DNA from: Selenomonadales bacterium
GTDB lineage: Bacteria; Bacillota; Negativicutes; Sporomusales; UBA7701
Assembly: GCA_029976065.1 (NCBI GenBank)
Contig: JARKNV010000040.1
Location: forward strand, 1-64,000
Direction of reading: 5' to 3'
DNA: 64,000 nt
Shown: one piece after another, positions 34,057 through 43,177 of the stretch
Layout of the letters: each line of letters begins with the position of its first letter
Numbering within the stretch: position 1 is the stretch's first letter
The notes under the pieces: model-generated
The model's input: only the letters and a program-made list of their open reading frames with translations
The model's database searches: none
What the model was told of the DNA's origin: nothing
Made by a program: the position numbers and the translations under genes

Positions 34057-34080
34057 ACATACCCTCCATTTGTTCTTGAT

Positions 34081-34330
34081 AAAAAAATAAAAATGCTTTC
34101 GCCCCAAGGGGCGAAAGCATGCTTCCGCGGTACCACCCTACTAGTGTCCTCGCTTTTCCTGTAACGGGGAAAACCGTCCGGCCTACGCAAGAAACTCTCT
34201 TCAGCGCGGATGCTCGGGAGTGAACTTCGGCCGTCCGTTTGCGGCGCCGCTCTCAGTCTCTGGCGGCATCCTCCCTGTGGAAACGAAACAGGCTTACTCT
34301 CTCCGTCATCGCAGACAATTTATTGGATCA
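34081..34330 (-). promoter_or_regulatory. T-box riboswitch of pheST
   Basis: Reading leftward the leader contains the T-box sequence GGGTGGTACCGCGG (34125-34139), followed by a terminator hairpin ATGCTTTCGCCCC/GGGGCGAAAGCAT (34093-34120) and a T-run. Upstream are Stem I-like elements (AGAGAGTAAG and AGTTCACTCC). Uncharged tRNA-Phe would pair with the T-box and allow read-through. I could not fix the specifier codon by eye. The region 34331-34460 is the rest of the leader, with nothing else recognised. Confidence 0.9.
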
Positions 34331-34465
34331 TCAGCCTTTTATAGAGTAAATACGCAGCAATGGAACCGGTGGCTTCAAACATTCTCCAGAAGAAATCGGC
34401 GGTCACCAGCAACGAGACCACACCCTCTCTGCTATCATGGAAATAACAGGTCATTGCTAAAACGT

Positions 34466-34494
34466 ATTATAGCATATCAGCCGGGAAATTACAA
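34466..34494 (-). promoter_or_regulatory. sigma-A promoter of pheST
   Basis: TTGTAA, 17-base spacer, perfect TATAAT with TGC extension (reading leftward). It overlaps the end of the rRNA methyltransferase gene. Confidence 0.65.
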
Positions 34495-35301
34495 GGTTGC
34501 CCGGCGCTGGCGGGCCGCTTCGTACAGGATGATCGCCGCTGCCGTGGCGACGTTTAGCGATTCTGCTTTACCGTAAATCGGCACGATAATCCGCTCGGTC
34601 GCGGCGGCTAATAGTTCGCCGCTGACTCCCTGGGCCTCGTTGCCGAAAACGACGGCGGCCGGTCCGGACAGGCGCGCGGCCGAGTAGACGGTGGCCCCCG
34701 TCAGATCCGTGGCAATCAGCGGGATGCCAGCAGCGGCGAGGGTTTTCCGAAGGTTGTCGGGCGTGGCGCCGTCGACGACCGGCAGGTGAAAGAGCGAACC
34801 CATGGTGGCTCTGACCGTTTTGCCTGCGTAGAGGTCGGCACAACCCTTAAGAGCTATGACGCCGCTGCAGCCGGCGGCGTCGGCGGTGCGGATTATCGTG
34901 CCGGCGTTGCCAGGGTCCTGAATGCCGTCGAGGACGACGATGAGGGGTGCGCCCGGCCGGGCGAGAATGTCGGCTAAGGCGGCCTGACGTTTGGGAGCGA
35001 CCAGCATTATCCCCTGAGGTTCCTGCGTATCGGTGATCTTGTCAAAAACGGCGTCGGAAACTTGTACCAGCCGGCATTTCCTAGCCTTAAGCAGGTCGAG
35101 TATTGCGGCCGCCCGGGCCTCGGCCGCGGCGGTTTCGGTATACAGGCAGCTTTCGACCGGCCAGCCGGCGGCGACGATTTCTTCCGTCAGCCGCACGCCT
35201 TCCACGGTGAACAGGCCGAGTTCGTCGCGATATTTCTTCTGCCGGAGAGCGGCAACCGTTTTCACCAGCGGATTGTGTTGACTGGTGACAACCTCGGTCA
35301 T
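34489..35301 (-). CDS. TrmH/SpoU-family RNA 2'-O-methyltransferase
   Basis: 270 residues. An N-terminal L30e-like substrate-binding domain (residues 1-100: NPLVKTVAALRQKKYRDELG) is followed by the SPOUT fold with the three signature motifs: LDGIQDPGNAGTIIRTADAAG, VFGNEAQGVSGELL and VPIYGKAESLNVATAAAIIL. It binds AdoMet in a trefoil knot and methylates 2'-OH groups of rRNA or tRNA. The layout fits the RlmB/YsgA group; the target nucleotide is unknown. It overlaps ktrA by four bases. The gene neighbours pheST as in other Firmicutes. Confidence 0.9.
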   Translation of the reverse strand: MTEVVTSQHNPLVKTVAALRQKKYRDELGLFTVEGVRLTEEIVAAGWPVESCLYTETAAAEARAAAILDLLKARKCRLVQVSDAVFDKITDTQEPQGIMLVAPKRQAALADILARPGAPLIVVLDGIQDPGNAGTIIRTADAAGCSGVIALKGCADLYAGKTVRATMGSLFHLPVVDGATPDNLRKTLAAAGIPLIATDLTGATVYSAARLSGPAAVVFGNEAQGVSGELLAAATERIIVPIYGKAESLNVATAAAIILYEAARQRRATL

Positions 35302-35960
35302 TCCATCTCCTCCAGTTTCTGCACGCCGGAGTTTGAGCCGACGATGATGAGGATATCCTCCGCGGTTATCTGTTCGCCTGGCCTGGGCGGAACGATGATT
35401 TGCTCACCGCGTTTGATGGCAACGACGTTGATGCCGTACAGGGCCCGCAGGTTGGCCTCCGCCAGGGTGCGTCCCTGGAGAGCTTTGGGCGCCGCCACCT
35501 CGACAAGGCTGAGGTTGGGGGAAAGCTCGATGAAGTCGAGAACGTTGGAGGAAACGAGGTTGTGGGCGACGCGGGCGCCCATGTCGCGTTCGGGATATAT
35601 GACCTTGTCGGCGCCGATTTTCTCAAGCATCTTGCCGTGCAGCTCATTGCGGGCTTTGGCAACGATATTGGGAACGCCTATTTCCCTGAGGAGCAGGGTT
35701 GTAAGGACGTTGGCCTGTATATCTTCGCCGATGGCGACGACGACTGTGTCGAAATTGCGGATGCCGAGCGCCTTGAGCGAAGCTTCGTCGGTGGTGTCGG
35801 CCTGAACGACGTGGGTGACCTCTTCGCTGAATTTCTGGACCCGCTCTTCGTCGGCGTCGATGGCGAGAACTTCGTAGCCCGCCTTGGCCAGCGTTAGAGC
35901 GACGCTCGTGCCGAAGCGCCCCAGCCCGATTATCGCGAACTGCTTATCCTTTTTACCCAT
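35298..35960 (-). CDS. ktrA: K+ uptake regulatory subunit KtrA (TrkA/RCK domain)
   Basis: 220 residues: an N-terminal RCK domain with the NAD(H)/ATP-binding Rossmann motif GLGRFGTSVALTLAKAG and an acidic beta2 end (IDADEERV), followed by an RCK_C domain (residues 140-220). It forms an octameric ring that gates KtrB. In other Firmicutes the RCK_C domain of KtrA/KtrC binds c-di-AMP, which shuts K+ import. Located 12 bases after ktrB. Confidence 0.93.
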   Translation of the reverse strand: MGKKDKQFAIIGLGRFGTSVALTLAKAGYEVLAIDADEERVQKFSEEVTHVVQADTTDEASLKALGIRNFDTVVVAIGEDIQANVLTTLLLREIGVPNIVAKARNELHGKMLEKIGADKVIYPERDMGARVAHNLVSSNVLDFIELSPNLSLVEVAAPKALQGRTLAEANLRALYGINVVAIKRGEQIIVPPRPGEQITAEDILIIVGSNSGVQKLEEME

Positions 35961-35972
35961 GGTTCTTCACCT

Positions 35973-37334
35973 CTAGCCGATAATTACTTTGCCTTCGGGA
36001 TATCTGACCATTGCCTTGCGCTGCCGGAGGGCCAGCGCCAGGGCAATGGTAATCGGGCCGACCCGGCCGGCGAACATTGTGAGGATAATCCACAGCTTGC
36101 CGATTGCGGTAAGTTCCGGGGTAATACCGGTGGTCAGTCCGACCGTGCCGAAGGCGGAAACGACCTCGAACAGGATGTTGAGGAAGGGGGCCCGCTCGCT
36201 GATGCTGAGGATCATGGTGACGAATATGACGAGCCCGGCGGCGATGAATACGAGGGCGAAGGCTTTGTAAATCACCGCTTTGGGCAGGCTGCGCTCGAAG
36301 ATTTCCACGTCTTCCCGGCCGCGGATAAGCGCCCAGATGGCGGCCGCCAGCAAGCCGGCGGTGGTTGTTTTGATGCCGCCGCCGGTGGAGCCGGGCGAGG
36401 CGCCGATGAACATGAGAAGGACGATGAAGAACAGCGTGGCGCTCCCCATGTCGCCGATCGACACGGTGTTGTAGCCGGCGGTGCGGGGCGATACTGACTG
36501 AAAGTAACTGGCGAGAATTTTGCCGTCCCAGGAAAGAGAGCCGAGGGTTGCCGGGTTGTCCTGCTCAAAGGCGAAGATGACGACAGCGCCGAAAACGATC
36601 AGAAAAACGGTCACGGTAAGAACGAGTTTCGTGTGCAGGGACAGATCGCGGAAGCGGCGGTTTTCCCAGACGTCGGCCATAACCGAGAAACCAATTCCGC
36701 CCATGATGATGAGGATGGATATTACGAGGTTGATGGTGATGTCGTCGACGTAGCCGGTGAGGCTGCGGAATCCGCCGAAAAGATCGAAGCCGGCGTTGCA
36801 GAAGGAAGACACGGCATGCCAGTAGCCGAAGTAGATGCCTTTGGCGCCGTAGTCCTGATAGAAACGGATCGCCAGAAGAGTGCCGCCGACGAACTCGATC
36901 AGCAGGGTGACTTTGATTATGTAACGGGTGAGGCGAACCACGCCGGCGACCGTCAGGTTGTTCATGGCTTCCTGGATAACGAGCCGCTCGCGCAGGTTGA
37001 TTCTCTTGCCCATGAGCAGGGCCATCAGGGTGGTCATTGTCATGATGCCGAGCCCACCCGCCTGGATAAGGAGGATGATGACAAGCTGTCCGAACAGCGA
37101 AAAACGCGTGCCGGTGTCGACCACGACCAGGCCGGTGACGCAGACGGCCGAGGTGGCGGTGAAGAGCGCGTCGATGAACCTTATCGGCACGCCGGTGGCG
37201 GAGGCGAGGGGTGAGGCCAACAAGACCGCGCCGACCAGTATCAGTCCGGCGAAGCCGGCCGCTAGTATTTGATAAGGGGTAAGCTTCCATTGCGATATGT
37301 CGAGGAGGTCGGTTACATTCTCCCGCACGGCCAT
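35973..37334 (-). CDS. ktrB: K+ uptake channel subunit KtrB (TrkH family)
   Basis: 453 residues with four repeated M1-P-M2 modules. Selectivity-filter segments include FTATSAVCVTGL, HAVSSFCNAGFDLFGG, SPRTAGYNTV and SAFGTVGLTTG, each with the conserved Gly of this family. It imports K+ driven by Na+ or membrane potential and is regulated by KtrA encoded downstream. ATG at 37334 follows GAAGGA. It has its own sigma-A promoter. Confidence 0.93.
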   Translation of the reverse strand: MAVRENVTDLLDISQWKLTPYQILAAGFAGLILVGAVLLASPLASATGVPIRFIDALFTATSAVCVTGLVVVDTGTRFSLFGQLVIILLIQAGGLGIMTMTTLMALLMGKRINLRERLVIQEAMNNLTVAGVVRLTRYIIKVTLLIEFVGGTLLAIRFYQDYGAKGIYFGYWHAVSSFCNAGFDLFGGFRSLTGYVDDITINLVISILIIMGGIGFSVMADVWENRRFRDLSLHTKLVLTVTVFLIVFGAVVIFAFEQDNPATLGSLSWDGKILASYFQSVSPRTAGYNTVSIGDMGSATLFFIVLLMFIGASPGSTGGGIKTTTAGLLAAAIWALIRGREDVEIFERSLPKAVIYKAFALVFIAAGLVIFVTMILSISERAPFLNILFEVVSAFGTVGLTTGITPELTAIGKLWIILTMFAGRVGPITIALALALRQRKAMVRYPEGKVIIG

Positions 37335-37387
37335 TATCGATTCCTTCTCTTTCCGGGAATATGTGGAATCTAATTGGGAACGAAATT

Positions 37388-37416
37388 ATTATATACTTAC
37401 AGTTTCCCGATGTCTA
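37388..37416 (-). promoter_or_regulatory. sigma-A promoter of ktrBA
   Basis: TAGACA (37411-37416), 17-base spacer, perfect TATAAT (37388-37393), about 55 bases before the ktrB start. Confidence 0.65.
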
Positions 37417-37464
37417 TCGCAAATTATGAGTCGTCGCGCATTATAACCGGCCCGGGGAATAATC

Positions 37465-37494
37465 AGACACCCGCCGGTAACGGCGGGTGTCTGA
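37465..37494 (-). terminator. terminator-like hairpin after the aldolase gene
   Basis: A 13-base perfect stem CAGACACCCGCCG/CGGCGGGTGTCTG with GTAA loop, ten bases past the aldolase stop; the T-run on the minus strand is weak (ATTATTCC). Confidence 0.65.
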
Positions 37495-37503
37495 TAAAAG
37501 GAT

Positions 37504-38352
37504 TTACACCGCTTTACTTATGCAGTCGAACGCGAGCATGTATTTCCGGACCGAGTCTTTGACGCCTTTTTTTACTACCGACATGAGGTGAATGTAATTT
37601 GCGGTCGGGCTTTTTGCCAACTCGGCTTTGAGCGTTTCCGCAGCAGCCTGCGACATATCGGTGGCGACGTTGATTTTGGAAATGCCGGATATGATAGAGT
37701 TGCGGTAATCCTCCCTGCTCAGCCGCGAGCCGCCATGCATGACCAGCGGAACGTTGACCGCCATGTTCAGTTCGCTCAGGCGGGAGAAATTGAGTTTGGG
37801 GCTGCCGCGGTAAGCGCCGTGGTTATTGCCCACGGCGACCGCCAGGGCGTCGAGTTTGGTCTTGTCTACAAAGTCGGCGGCAATGTCGGGAGTGACGATG
37901 TTGTCGTCTTTTATATCGGTTTTACTATCGTTAAAACCAACATAGCCCAGTTCACCCTCGACGGTAATACCGAGAGTATGGGCTATGCGAGTAATCTCTT
38001 TAGTTCTTTTGAGGTTTTCGGCCAAAGGCAGCGCCGATCCGTCGAACATCACTGAAGTGAAACCCCAGCGGATGGCTTTGAGTACCCCTTCGTAGGTGTG
38101 GCCGTGGTCCAGGTGCAAGGCGACGGGCACCGACGTTTTCTGCGCGGCCCGGACCATGGCGGCGCTCAAGGTGTCCACGTCGACAAATTTGAAGAGGCGT
38201 TCGGGAATACCGAGGACCAAAGGAGTTCTGAGTTCTTCTGCGACCTCCATTACCGCGCTCAGTGTTTCGAAGTTGAATACATTGAATCCGCCGACGGCAT
38301 ACTTCCTTTTCCGGGCGTCCTGCAGCAGTTCCCGCATGGTTACCAAGCTCAA
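37504..38352 (-). CDS. class II fructose/tagatose-bisphosphate aldolase
   Basis: 282 residues of the zinc-dependent aldolase family. Metal-binding His in LHLDHGHTYE and HGGSRLSRED, catalytic Asp in the same LDHG segment, and the phosphate-binding NVATDMSQA region are present. It cleaves a ketose 1,6-bisphosphate to dihydroxyacetone phosphate and glyceraldehyde 3-phosphate. The length fits GatY/FbaA types; which sugar is used cannot be told. The start is TTG at 38352, six bases after GGGAGGAG. Confidence 0.9.
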   Translation of the reverse strand: MSLVTMRELLQDARKRKYAVGGFNVFNFETLSAVMEVAEELRTPLVLGIPERLFKFVDVDTLSAAMVRAAQKTSVPVALHLDHGHTYEGVLKAIRWGFTSVMFDGSALPLAENLKRTKEITRIAHTLGITVEGELGYVGFNDSKTDIKDDNIVTPDIAADFVDKTKLDALAVAVGNNHGAYRGSPKLNFSRLSELNMAVNVPLVMHGGSRLSREDYRNSIISGISKINVATDMSQAAAETLKAELAKSPTANYIHLMSVVKKGVKDSVRKYMLAFDCISKAV

Positions 38353-38539
38353 GTTAAACTCCTCCCTTGCATGATGCTATGTATAGCCGCTGTTTGTATT
38401 ATGATATTCGCGCCCGCCGGCGAAAAAACCTTCGGAATGTTCTTAAAAATTTTCCGGTGGCGTTTTGTTTAAACCCCATTGTGTCCATCCCGCGCGCCAA
38501 TTATACGGCTTGAATCGCGTTGCAGCAAATATGTTGATA

Positions 38540-38573
38540 ACAAAAAACAAGAACCCGGACAAAGTCCGGGTTC
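38540..38573 (-). terminator. terminator of infC-rpmI-rplT
   Basis: GAACCCGGAC/GTCCGGGTTC with AAA loop (38551-38573), then a T-rich run on the minus strand. Confidence 0.85.
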
Positions 38574-38578
38574 GGCGA

Positions 38579-38935
38579 TTACTGCTTGGCAGCTTTGGCG
38601 GTATCTACCAGCTTGGTGAATGCGCCGCTGTCGTTGATGGCGAGGTCGGCGAGAATCTTGCGGTTGACCTGCACGCCGGCAGTTTTCAGGCCGCTCATCA
38701 GCTGGCTGTAAGAAATGCCGTTGAGGCGGGCGGCGGCGTTGATACGGGCGATCCAGAGGCGACGGAATTCGCCTTTCTTGGCCCGACGGTCGCGGCGGGC
38801 GTAGTAGAGGGCTTTCATTACCGTTTCGTTGGCTTTTTTGAAGAGTTTGCTCTTTGAACCCCTGTAACCTTTGGCGAGCTTGAGAATTTTCTTGTGCCTT
38901 CTATGCGCCGTCACGCCTTTTTTTACTCTTGGCAT
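38579..38935 (-). CDS. rplT: 50S ribosomal protein L20
   Basis: 118 residues beginning [30 protein letters not shown], cut here to the basic N-terminal tail that threads into the 23S rRNA, followed by the conserved [21 protein letters not shown]. It assembles early on the large subunit and also acts as the repressor of its own operon by binding the leader. Last gene of infC-rpmI-rplT. Confidence 0.97.
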   Translation of the reverse strand: MPRVKKGVTAHRRHKKILKLAKGYRGSKSKLFKKANETVMKALYYARRDRRAKKGEFRRLWIARINAAARLNGISYSQLMSGLKTAGVQVNRKILADLAINDSGAFTKLVDTAKAAKQ

Positions 38936-38978
38936 GTTATATTTCCCCCATTCAAAAATCTATTGAAATTACTTGTTG

Positions 38979-39176
38979 TTAGGCGTAAGGAAGCATTTTG
39001 GAGACACGGTCGTGATCAGACTTGCTGATGAGTCCGGCTTTGCGCAGATTGCGCTTGCGGGCAGGCGACTTTTTCTCCAGGATATGGCTCTTGTAAGCTT
39101 TGGCGCGCTTGAATTCGCCGCTGCCAGTAATTTTAAACCGCTTGGCGGCGCTTCTGCGAGTCTTGATTTTCGGCAT
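38979..39176 (-). CDS. rpmI: 50S ribosomal protein L35
   Basis: 65 residues: [20 protein letters not shown] followed by a Lys/Arg-rich body and the C-terminal [13 protein letters not shown] full-length L35 between infC and rplT, the standard operon order. Confidence 0.97.
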   Translation of the reverse strand: MPKIKTRRSAAKRFKITGSGEFKRAKAYKSHILEKKSPARKRNLRKAGLISKSDHDRVSKMLPYA

Positions 39177-39190
39177 TGTCAGTCTCCCCC

Positions 39191-39712
39191 TTAGTGTTGT
39201 TGCTGTTTGGCTGCAAGGATCATAATCATATTCTTGCCTTCCAGTTTGGCGTCGCGTTCCACATTGGCTATCTCCTTGAGTTCGCCCGCCATACGGACAA
39301 GCACCTGTCGCCCGAGCTCGGGATGAGAAAGTTCGCGGCCTCTGAACATGACAGTCGCCTTAACCTTATCGCCATCCAGGAGAAAGCGTTGGGCGTTTTT
39401 CAATTTGACTTGAAAGTCATGGTCCTCGATATTGGGACGGACCTTGACCTCCTTGATTGTGACGATTTTCTGCTTTTTCTTGGCTTCCTTCTCGCGCTTC
39501 TGCTGCTCGTATTTGTACTTGCCGTAATCCATCATGCGGCAGACCGGCGGCTTGGCAAGCGGCGCGACTTCCACCAGGTCAAGCTGGGATTCGGCGGCGA
39601 GGCGCAAGGCTTCCCTGAGCACCATGACCCCTAACTGTTCGTTGCTGGCGGAAACGACCCTGACTTCTCTGGCGCGGATTTCTTCGTTGATCCGAAGGTT
39701 ATCCTTACTAAT
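39191..39712 (-). CDS. infC: translation initiation factor IF-3, ATT start codon
   Basis: 173 residues. N-domain ([23 protein letters not shown]), basic linker ([17 protein letters not shown]) and C-domain ([30 protein letters not shown]) are complete. The mature start is ATT at 39710-39712 ([11 protein letters not shown]), nine bases after GGGAGG; the in-frame ATG at 39775 lies within the leader hairpin. An AUU start is the classical autoregulatory feature of infC, because IF-3 itself discriminates against it. The upstream leader adds L20 control. Confidence 0.95.
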   Translation of the reverse strand: MSKDNLRINEEIRAREVRVVSASNEQLGVMVLREALRLAAESQLDLVEVAPLAKPPVCRMMDYGKYKYEQQKREKEAKKKQKIVTIKEVKVRPNIEDHDFQVKLKNAQRFLLDGDKVKATVMFRGRELSHPELGRQVLVRMAGELKEIANVERDAKLEGKNMIMILAAKQQQH

Positions 39713-39734
39713 TGCATCACACCTCCCAATATTT

Positions 39735-39880
39735 TCGTGCAAAATAAACAGCGGGTGGAATATAACCACCCGCATAAAAATGCAATAAAAATCTTGATTG
39801 CCTGACCTTACGAACAGCCTCTGCGTTGTAAGGTGAGAAGCGGGATGGCTTCTTCTTCATAAAGGATATTCTGTTTACTT
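39735..39880 (-). promoter_or_regulatory. L20-type leader of infC-rpmI-rplT
   Basis: Reading leftward: a stem ACCTTAC/GTAAGGT (39805-39811 with 39828-39834), then a terminator hairpin GCGGGTGG/CCACCCGC (39751-39773) followed by a T-rich stretch and the infC ribosome site. This matches the attenuator that binds ribosomal protein L20 in Firmicutes. Confidence 0.8.
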
Positions 39881-39884
39881 AGAC

Positions 39885-39913
39885 ATATTAGCATTATCCA
39901 CCATCAAAGTCAA
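39885..39913 (-). promoter_or_regulatory. sigma-A promoter of infC operon
   Basis: TTGACT (39908-39913), 17-base spacer, TAATAT (39885-39890) with TGC extension. Confidence 0.7.
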
Positions 39914-39930
39914 GCGGATTATCGGACCAT

Positions 39931-41841
39931 TCAGGACTTGGCGGCGATTTCGGCCAGCAGGTTGGCAACAAAGTCCGTCGCGGCTGTCGAGCCGAGGTCG
40001 CCTTTGCCCCGTTGGCGGACGGCGACGGTATCGGTTTCCTTTTCCTTGTCGCCGACAACCAGCATGTACGGCACTTTTTCCATCTGGCCTTCGCGGATTT
40101 TGTAACCGATCTTCTCGTTGCGGTCATCAACCGCGACGCGAATCCCCTTGGCCTTCATCATGGCCGCCAGATTTTCGGCGTAGTCGAGCTGGCGGTCGGT
40201 TATCGGCAGGATTTTTGCCTGGACAGGGGCGAGCCAGACAGGGAATGCGCCGGCGTAATGCTCGATGAGGATGCCGATGAAGCGTTCGATGCTGCCGTAG
40301 CAGGTGCGGTGAATCATAACCGGGCGGTGTTTCTGCCCGTCTTCGCCGATGTAAGTCAGGTCGAATTTTTCCGGCATTTGCACGTCGAGCTGAATTGTGC
40401 CGCATTGCCAGGTACGGCCGATGGAGTCGCGGAGATGGAAATCTATCTTCGGTCCGTAGAAGGCGCCATCGCCGGGGTTAATTTTGTATGGCATCCCGTA
40501 TTCCTCGAGGGCTTCCTGCAGGGCGGCGGTGGCCACTTCCCATACTTCGTCCGAACCCATGGCTTTTTCCGGCTTGGTGCTGAGCTCGGCGTGATAGCTC
40601 ATGCCGAAGGTGCCGTAGATGGTGTTGAAGAGGTCGATGACGCCTTTGATTTCCGCTTTGATCTGTGAAGGCAGGCAGAAGATGTGGGCATCGTCCTGGG
40701 TGAAGCTGCGGACCCTCATGAGGCCGTGGAGAGCGCCGCTGAGTTCGTGGCGGTGAACAAGGCCAAGTTCGGCCGTGCGAAGGGGAAATTCGCGGTAGCT
40801 GTGATGCTGGGACCGGTAAATCAGGATGCCGCCGGGGCAATTCATGGGCTTGACGGCATAGCCTTCGTCGTCGATGGTGGTGAAGTACATGTTGTTACGG
40901 TAGTGGTCCCAGTGGCCGGACTGCTGCCAGAGCTTCTGGTGAAGGATTATCGGCGTCTTGATTTCCTGGTAACCGTATTTAATATGCAGTTGGCGCCAAA
41001 AGCTCTCCAGTTCGTTGCGGACGATCATGCCTTTGGGGTGAAAAAAAGGAAAACCGGGGCCTTCGTCCTGGATGCTGAACAGGTCGAGCTCGCGGCCAAG
41101 CTTGCGATGGTCGCGTTTGGCGGCTTCTTCGAGCATGATGAGATATTCATCGAGGTCGCTCTTCTTTTCGAAAGCCGTGCCATAAATGCGCTGGAGCATT
41201 TTGTTGTGCTGGTCGCCCCGCCAGTATGCCCCCGCAAGGCTCTGCAGTTTGACCGCCTTCACGCGTCCGGTCGATGACACGTGCGGCCCTGCGCACAAGT
41301 CGACAAATTCGCCCTGGCGATAGAGCGATATGTCCACGTCTGCGGGCAAGTCGCGAATGAGTTCCTGCTTGTAGGGTTCGCCTCTTTCGGCGAATAATTG
41401 CAAAGCCTCTTCCCGGCTTGTCTCCATTCGCTCGATCGGCAGGTCTTCCTTGACGATCTTCTCCATTTCGGCCTGAATCTTTTCGAGATCTTCGGGAACA
41501 AAAGTATGGGCGGTGTCGATATCATAATAAAAACCGTTGGCAATTGCCGGGCCGATGCCGAGCTGGACATTGCCATACAGCCTTTTGACCGCCTGGGCCA
41601 GGATGTGCGATGCGCTGTGCCGCAGCGCGTCTTTGCCCTCGGCATCCTCGAAGGTGAAAAATTCCACCTGGGCATCTTTGTCCACTTTGTGCCGCAGGTC
41701 GACGATCTGACCGTCCACTTTGGCGACAAGGGCGCTCTTCCCGAGATTGCGGCTGATGGATTCGGCCACTTCCTGCAGCGATGTCCCTGCAGCCACCTCT
41801 CTGCTTGCCCCGTTTTTCAGCGTAATGTTGACTTTGCTCAC
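39931..41841 (-). CDS. thrS: threonyl-tRNA synthetase
   Basis: 636 residues. TGS domain at the N-terminus (about 1-60), editing domain with the zinc-type HSASHILAQAVKRL and CAGPHVSSTG, class II catalytic core with motif 2 (FRTAELGLVHRHELSGALHGL-type) and the ligands CPGGILIY and HR, and a C-terminal anticodon domain (VRVAVDDRNEKIGYKIREGQ). Complete form with proofreading. The start is GTG at 41841 behind AAGGGGGA. T-box-controlled. Confidence 0.95.
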   Translation of the reverse strand: MSKVNITLKNGASREVAAGTSLQEVAESISRNLGKSALVAKVDGQIVDLRHKVDKDAQVEFFTFEDAEGKDALRHSASHILAQAVKRLYGNVQLGIGPAIANGFYYDIDTAHTFVPEDLEKIQAEMEKIVKEDLPIERMETSREEALQLFAERGEPYKQELIRDLPADVDISLYRQGEFVDLCAGPHVSSTGRVKAVKLQSLAGAYWRGDQHNKMLQRIYGTAFEKKSDLDEYLIMLEEAAKRDHRKLGRELDLFSIQDEGPGFPFFHPKGMIVRNELESFWRQLHIKYGYQEIKTPIILHQKLWQQSGHWDHYRNNMYFTTIDDEGYAVKPMNCPGGILIYRSQHHSYREFPLRTAELGLVHRHELSGALHGLMRVRSFTQDDAHIFCLPSQIKAEIKGVIDLFNTIYGTFGMSYHAELSTKPEKAMGSDEVWEVATAALQEALEEYGMPYKINPGDGAFYGPKIDFHLRDSIGRTWQCGTIQLDVQMPEKFDLTYIGEDGQKHRPVMIHRTCYGSIERFIGILIEHYAGAFPVWLAPVQAKILPITDRQLDYAENLAAMMKAKGIRVAVDDRNEKIGYKIREGQMEKVPYMLVVGDKEKETDTVAVRQRGKGDLGSTAATDFVANLLAEIAAKS

Positions 41842-41860
41842 GCGAATTCCCCCTTATACC

Positions 41861-42110
41861 GAAAATAATGAAACCCCGTCCACATAGGGACGGGGTTATG
41901 CCCGCGGTTCCACCCAATTTGGCCTGTCGGCCCAACTCGTCTATGCCATAACGGGCAACGCCCGGCACGGCTTACTGCTTTCAACCGTGCAGTTTGGAGG
42001 GGGTAACGAAGGGGTGATACGTAAAAGAGCTTTCAGCCAAGGCCCCTTTTCTCTGCAACGTCCGTTCGCCGTCGTCATGTCCTCCGCATTACTGTTGACT
42101 GTATATATTT
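41861..42110 (-). promoter_or_regulatory. T-box riboswitch of thrS
   Basis: Contains TGGGTGGAACCGCGG (41903-41917) followed by a terminator stem AACCCCGTCC/GGACGGGGTT (41872-41897) and a T-rich run, reading leftward. Further upstream are Stem I-like segments. Uncharged tRNA-Thr should promote antitermination. Confidence 0.9.
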
Positions 42111-42116
42111 AAGGTT

Positions 42117-42145
42117 ATTATAGCCACTTTGGCGGTGACTGTCAA
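42117..42145 (-). promoter_or_regulatory. consensus sigma-A promoter of thrS
   Basis: Perfect TTGACA (42140-42145), 17-base spacer, perfect TATAAT (42117-42122), reading leftward. The -35 box overlaps the stop region of ytxC. Confidence 0.85.
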
Positions 42146-43047
42146 TTCCTCTCGGTTTCGGGAACGCCGATGCCGTTTATGCACAAGCTGCAGCCGCCGC
42201 AGATCTTGACCCGCCCGGCAAATACACTCTGGATGGTATCGACGACCGAGTTGGTTTTGTCTGGCTCTGTGGAGAAATGCAGCATCACGGTTTGGGGGGC
42301 GATAGTAATCAGGGCGCTTATCAGAAGATCCTCGTAGTTGACTTCTTCGTTCCTGACCATAATGGTATCCAGGTATTGGTTATGGATGTTCCGTCCGTGG
42401 GCGTCGCGAATTTTAAAAGTATCGCCATCGCCAAGAACAATGTGGACCTCATCGACCTGGGCCTCCTGCACATCGACAAAATAACGGAGAACACGGATGA
42501 ATTCCTTGTATTCCATATCCATCATGTATTCGTCAACCGCTTTATCGACCACCTCCGTGAGGCGATCACGATATTCTTTGAGGCGAAAAGAGAGAAATCC
42601 GTCCAAAACCAACTCATGATGAATATCAAAGTATTCCTGGAGCTTGACGAGTATCCGGTCACGGCGATCCGCACAGGCGAAATCGCCCATGCACCCGCCA
42701 TCGAGAAGCTTCAGGGCGTTTTCATAGATCGCGTCCCGTTCGAGTTCATTGAAATAGTAATAATTGTGGTTGACAATCTTCCGAATAAGGTTTTTCTCCT
42801 CACGGATAACAATATACTCTGCCAGCATTTGGGCGGCTAAATTTTTCAGGGTATTTTTCACGCGTTCATAGTTGCGAAAAGACAATTCCCCTTCGGCGAT
42901 ATTGCAGCCTAAGAAAGTATATCGTCCTTTGCTGCTCTCGTCGACCGCCACCCGGAAGCCGTCCTGGGCCAGGGCGCGACAGTCGTGCTGAAGTCTGGCC
43001 CTTATTTCGTCTGGCGCGCCGCTTAAGCCAAGTGAGAGTATTTTCAC
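42142..43047 (-). CDS. ytxC: sporulation protein YtxC
   Basis: 301 residues matching the YtxC family: IVNHNYYYFNELERDAIYENA, LDGFLSFRLKEYRDRLTEVVDKAVDEYMMDMEY-type segment (shown in part) and the C-terminal CGGCSLCING. It is a spore-formation protein of unknown activity found next to thrS in Bacillus and related groups, as it is here. GTG at 43047 is preferred because AAGGGAG lies eight bases upstream; the longer frame to 43158 is unsupported. Confidence 0.85.
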   Translation of the reverse strand: MKILSLGLSGAPDEIRARLQHDCRALAQDGFRVAVDESSKGRYTFLGCNIAEGELSFRNYERVKNTLKNLAAQMLAEYIVIREEKNLIRKIVNHNYYYFNELERDAIYENALKLLDGGCMGDFACADRRDRILVKLQEYFDIHHELVLDGFLSFRLKEYRDRLTEVVDKAVDEYMMDMEYKEFIRVLRYFVDVQEAQVDEVHIVLGDGDTFKIRDAHGRNIHNQYLDTIMVRNEEVNYEDLLISALITIAPQTVMLHFSTEPDKTNSVVDTIQSVFAGRVKICGGCSLCINGIGVPETERN

Positions 43048-43124
43048 GCCGCTCACTCCCTTCGCTGTTATTATATGTGCGCGGGTATGCCGGCATACGA
43101 CACGATGACGAACGGATTCCTGGC

Positions 43125-43155
43125 AAAATAAAAAAGCAATCCGGGTTCGGATTGC
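43125..43155 (-). terminator. terminator after GRAM-type gene 1
   Basis: GCAATCCG/CGGATTGC with GGTT loop (43136-43155), then a T-run on the minus strand. Confidence 0.8.
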
Positions 43156-43177
43156 CAAAAGGCAGCGGCAGCGGCGA

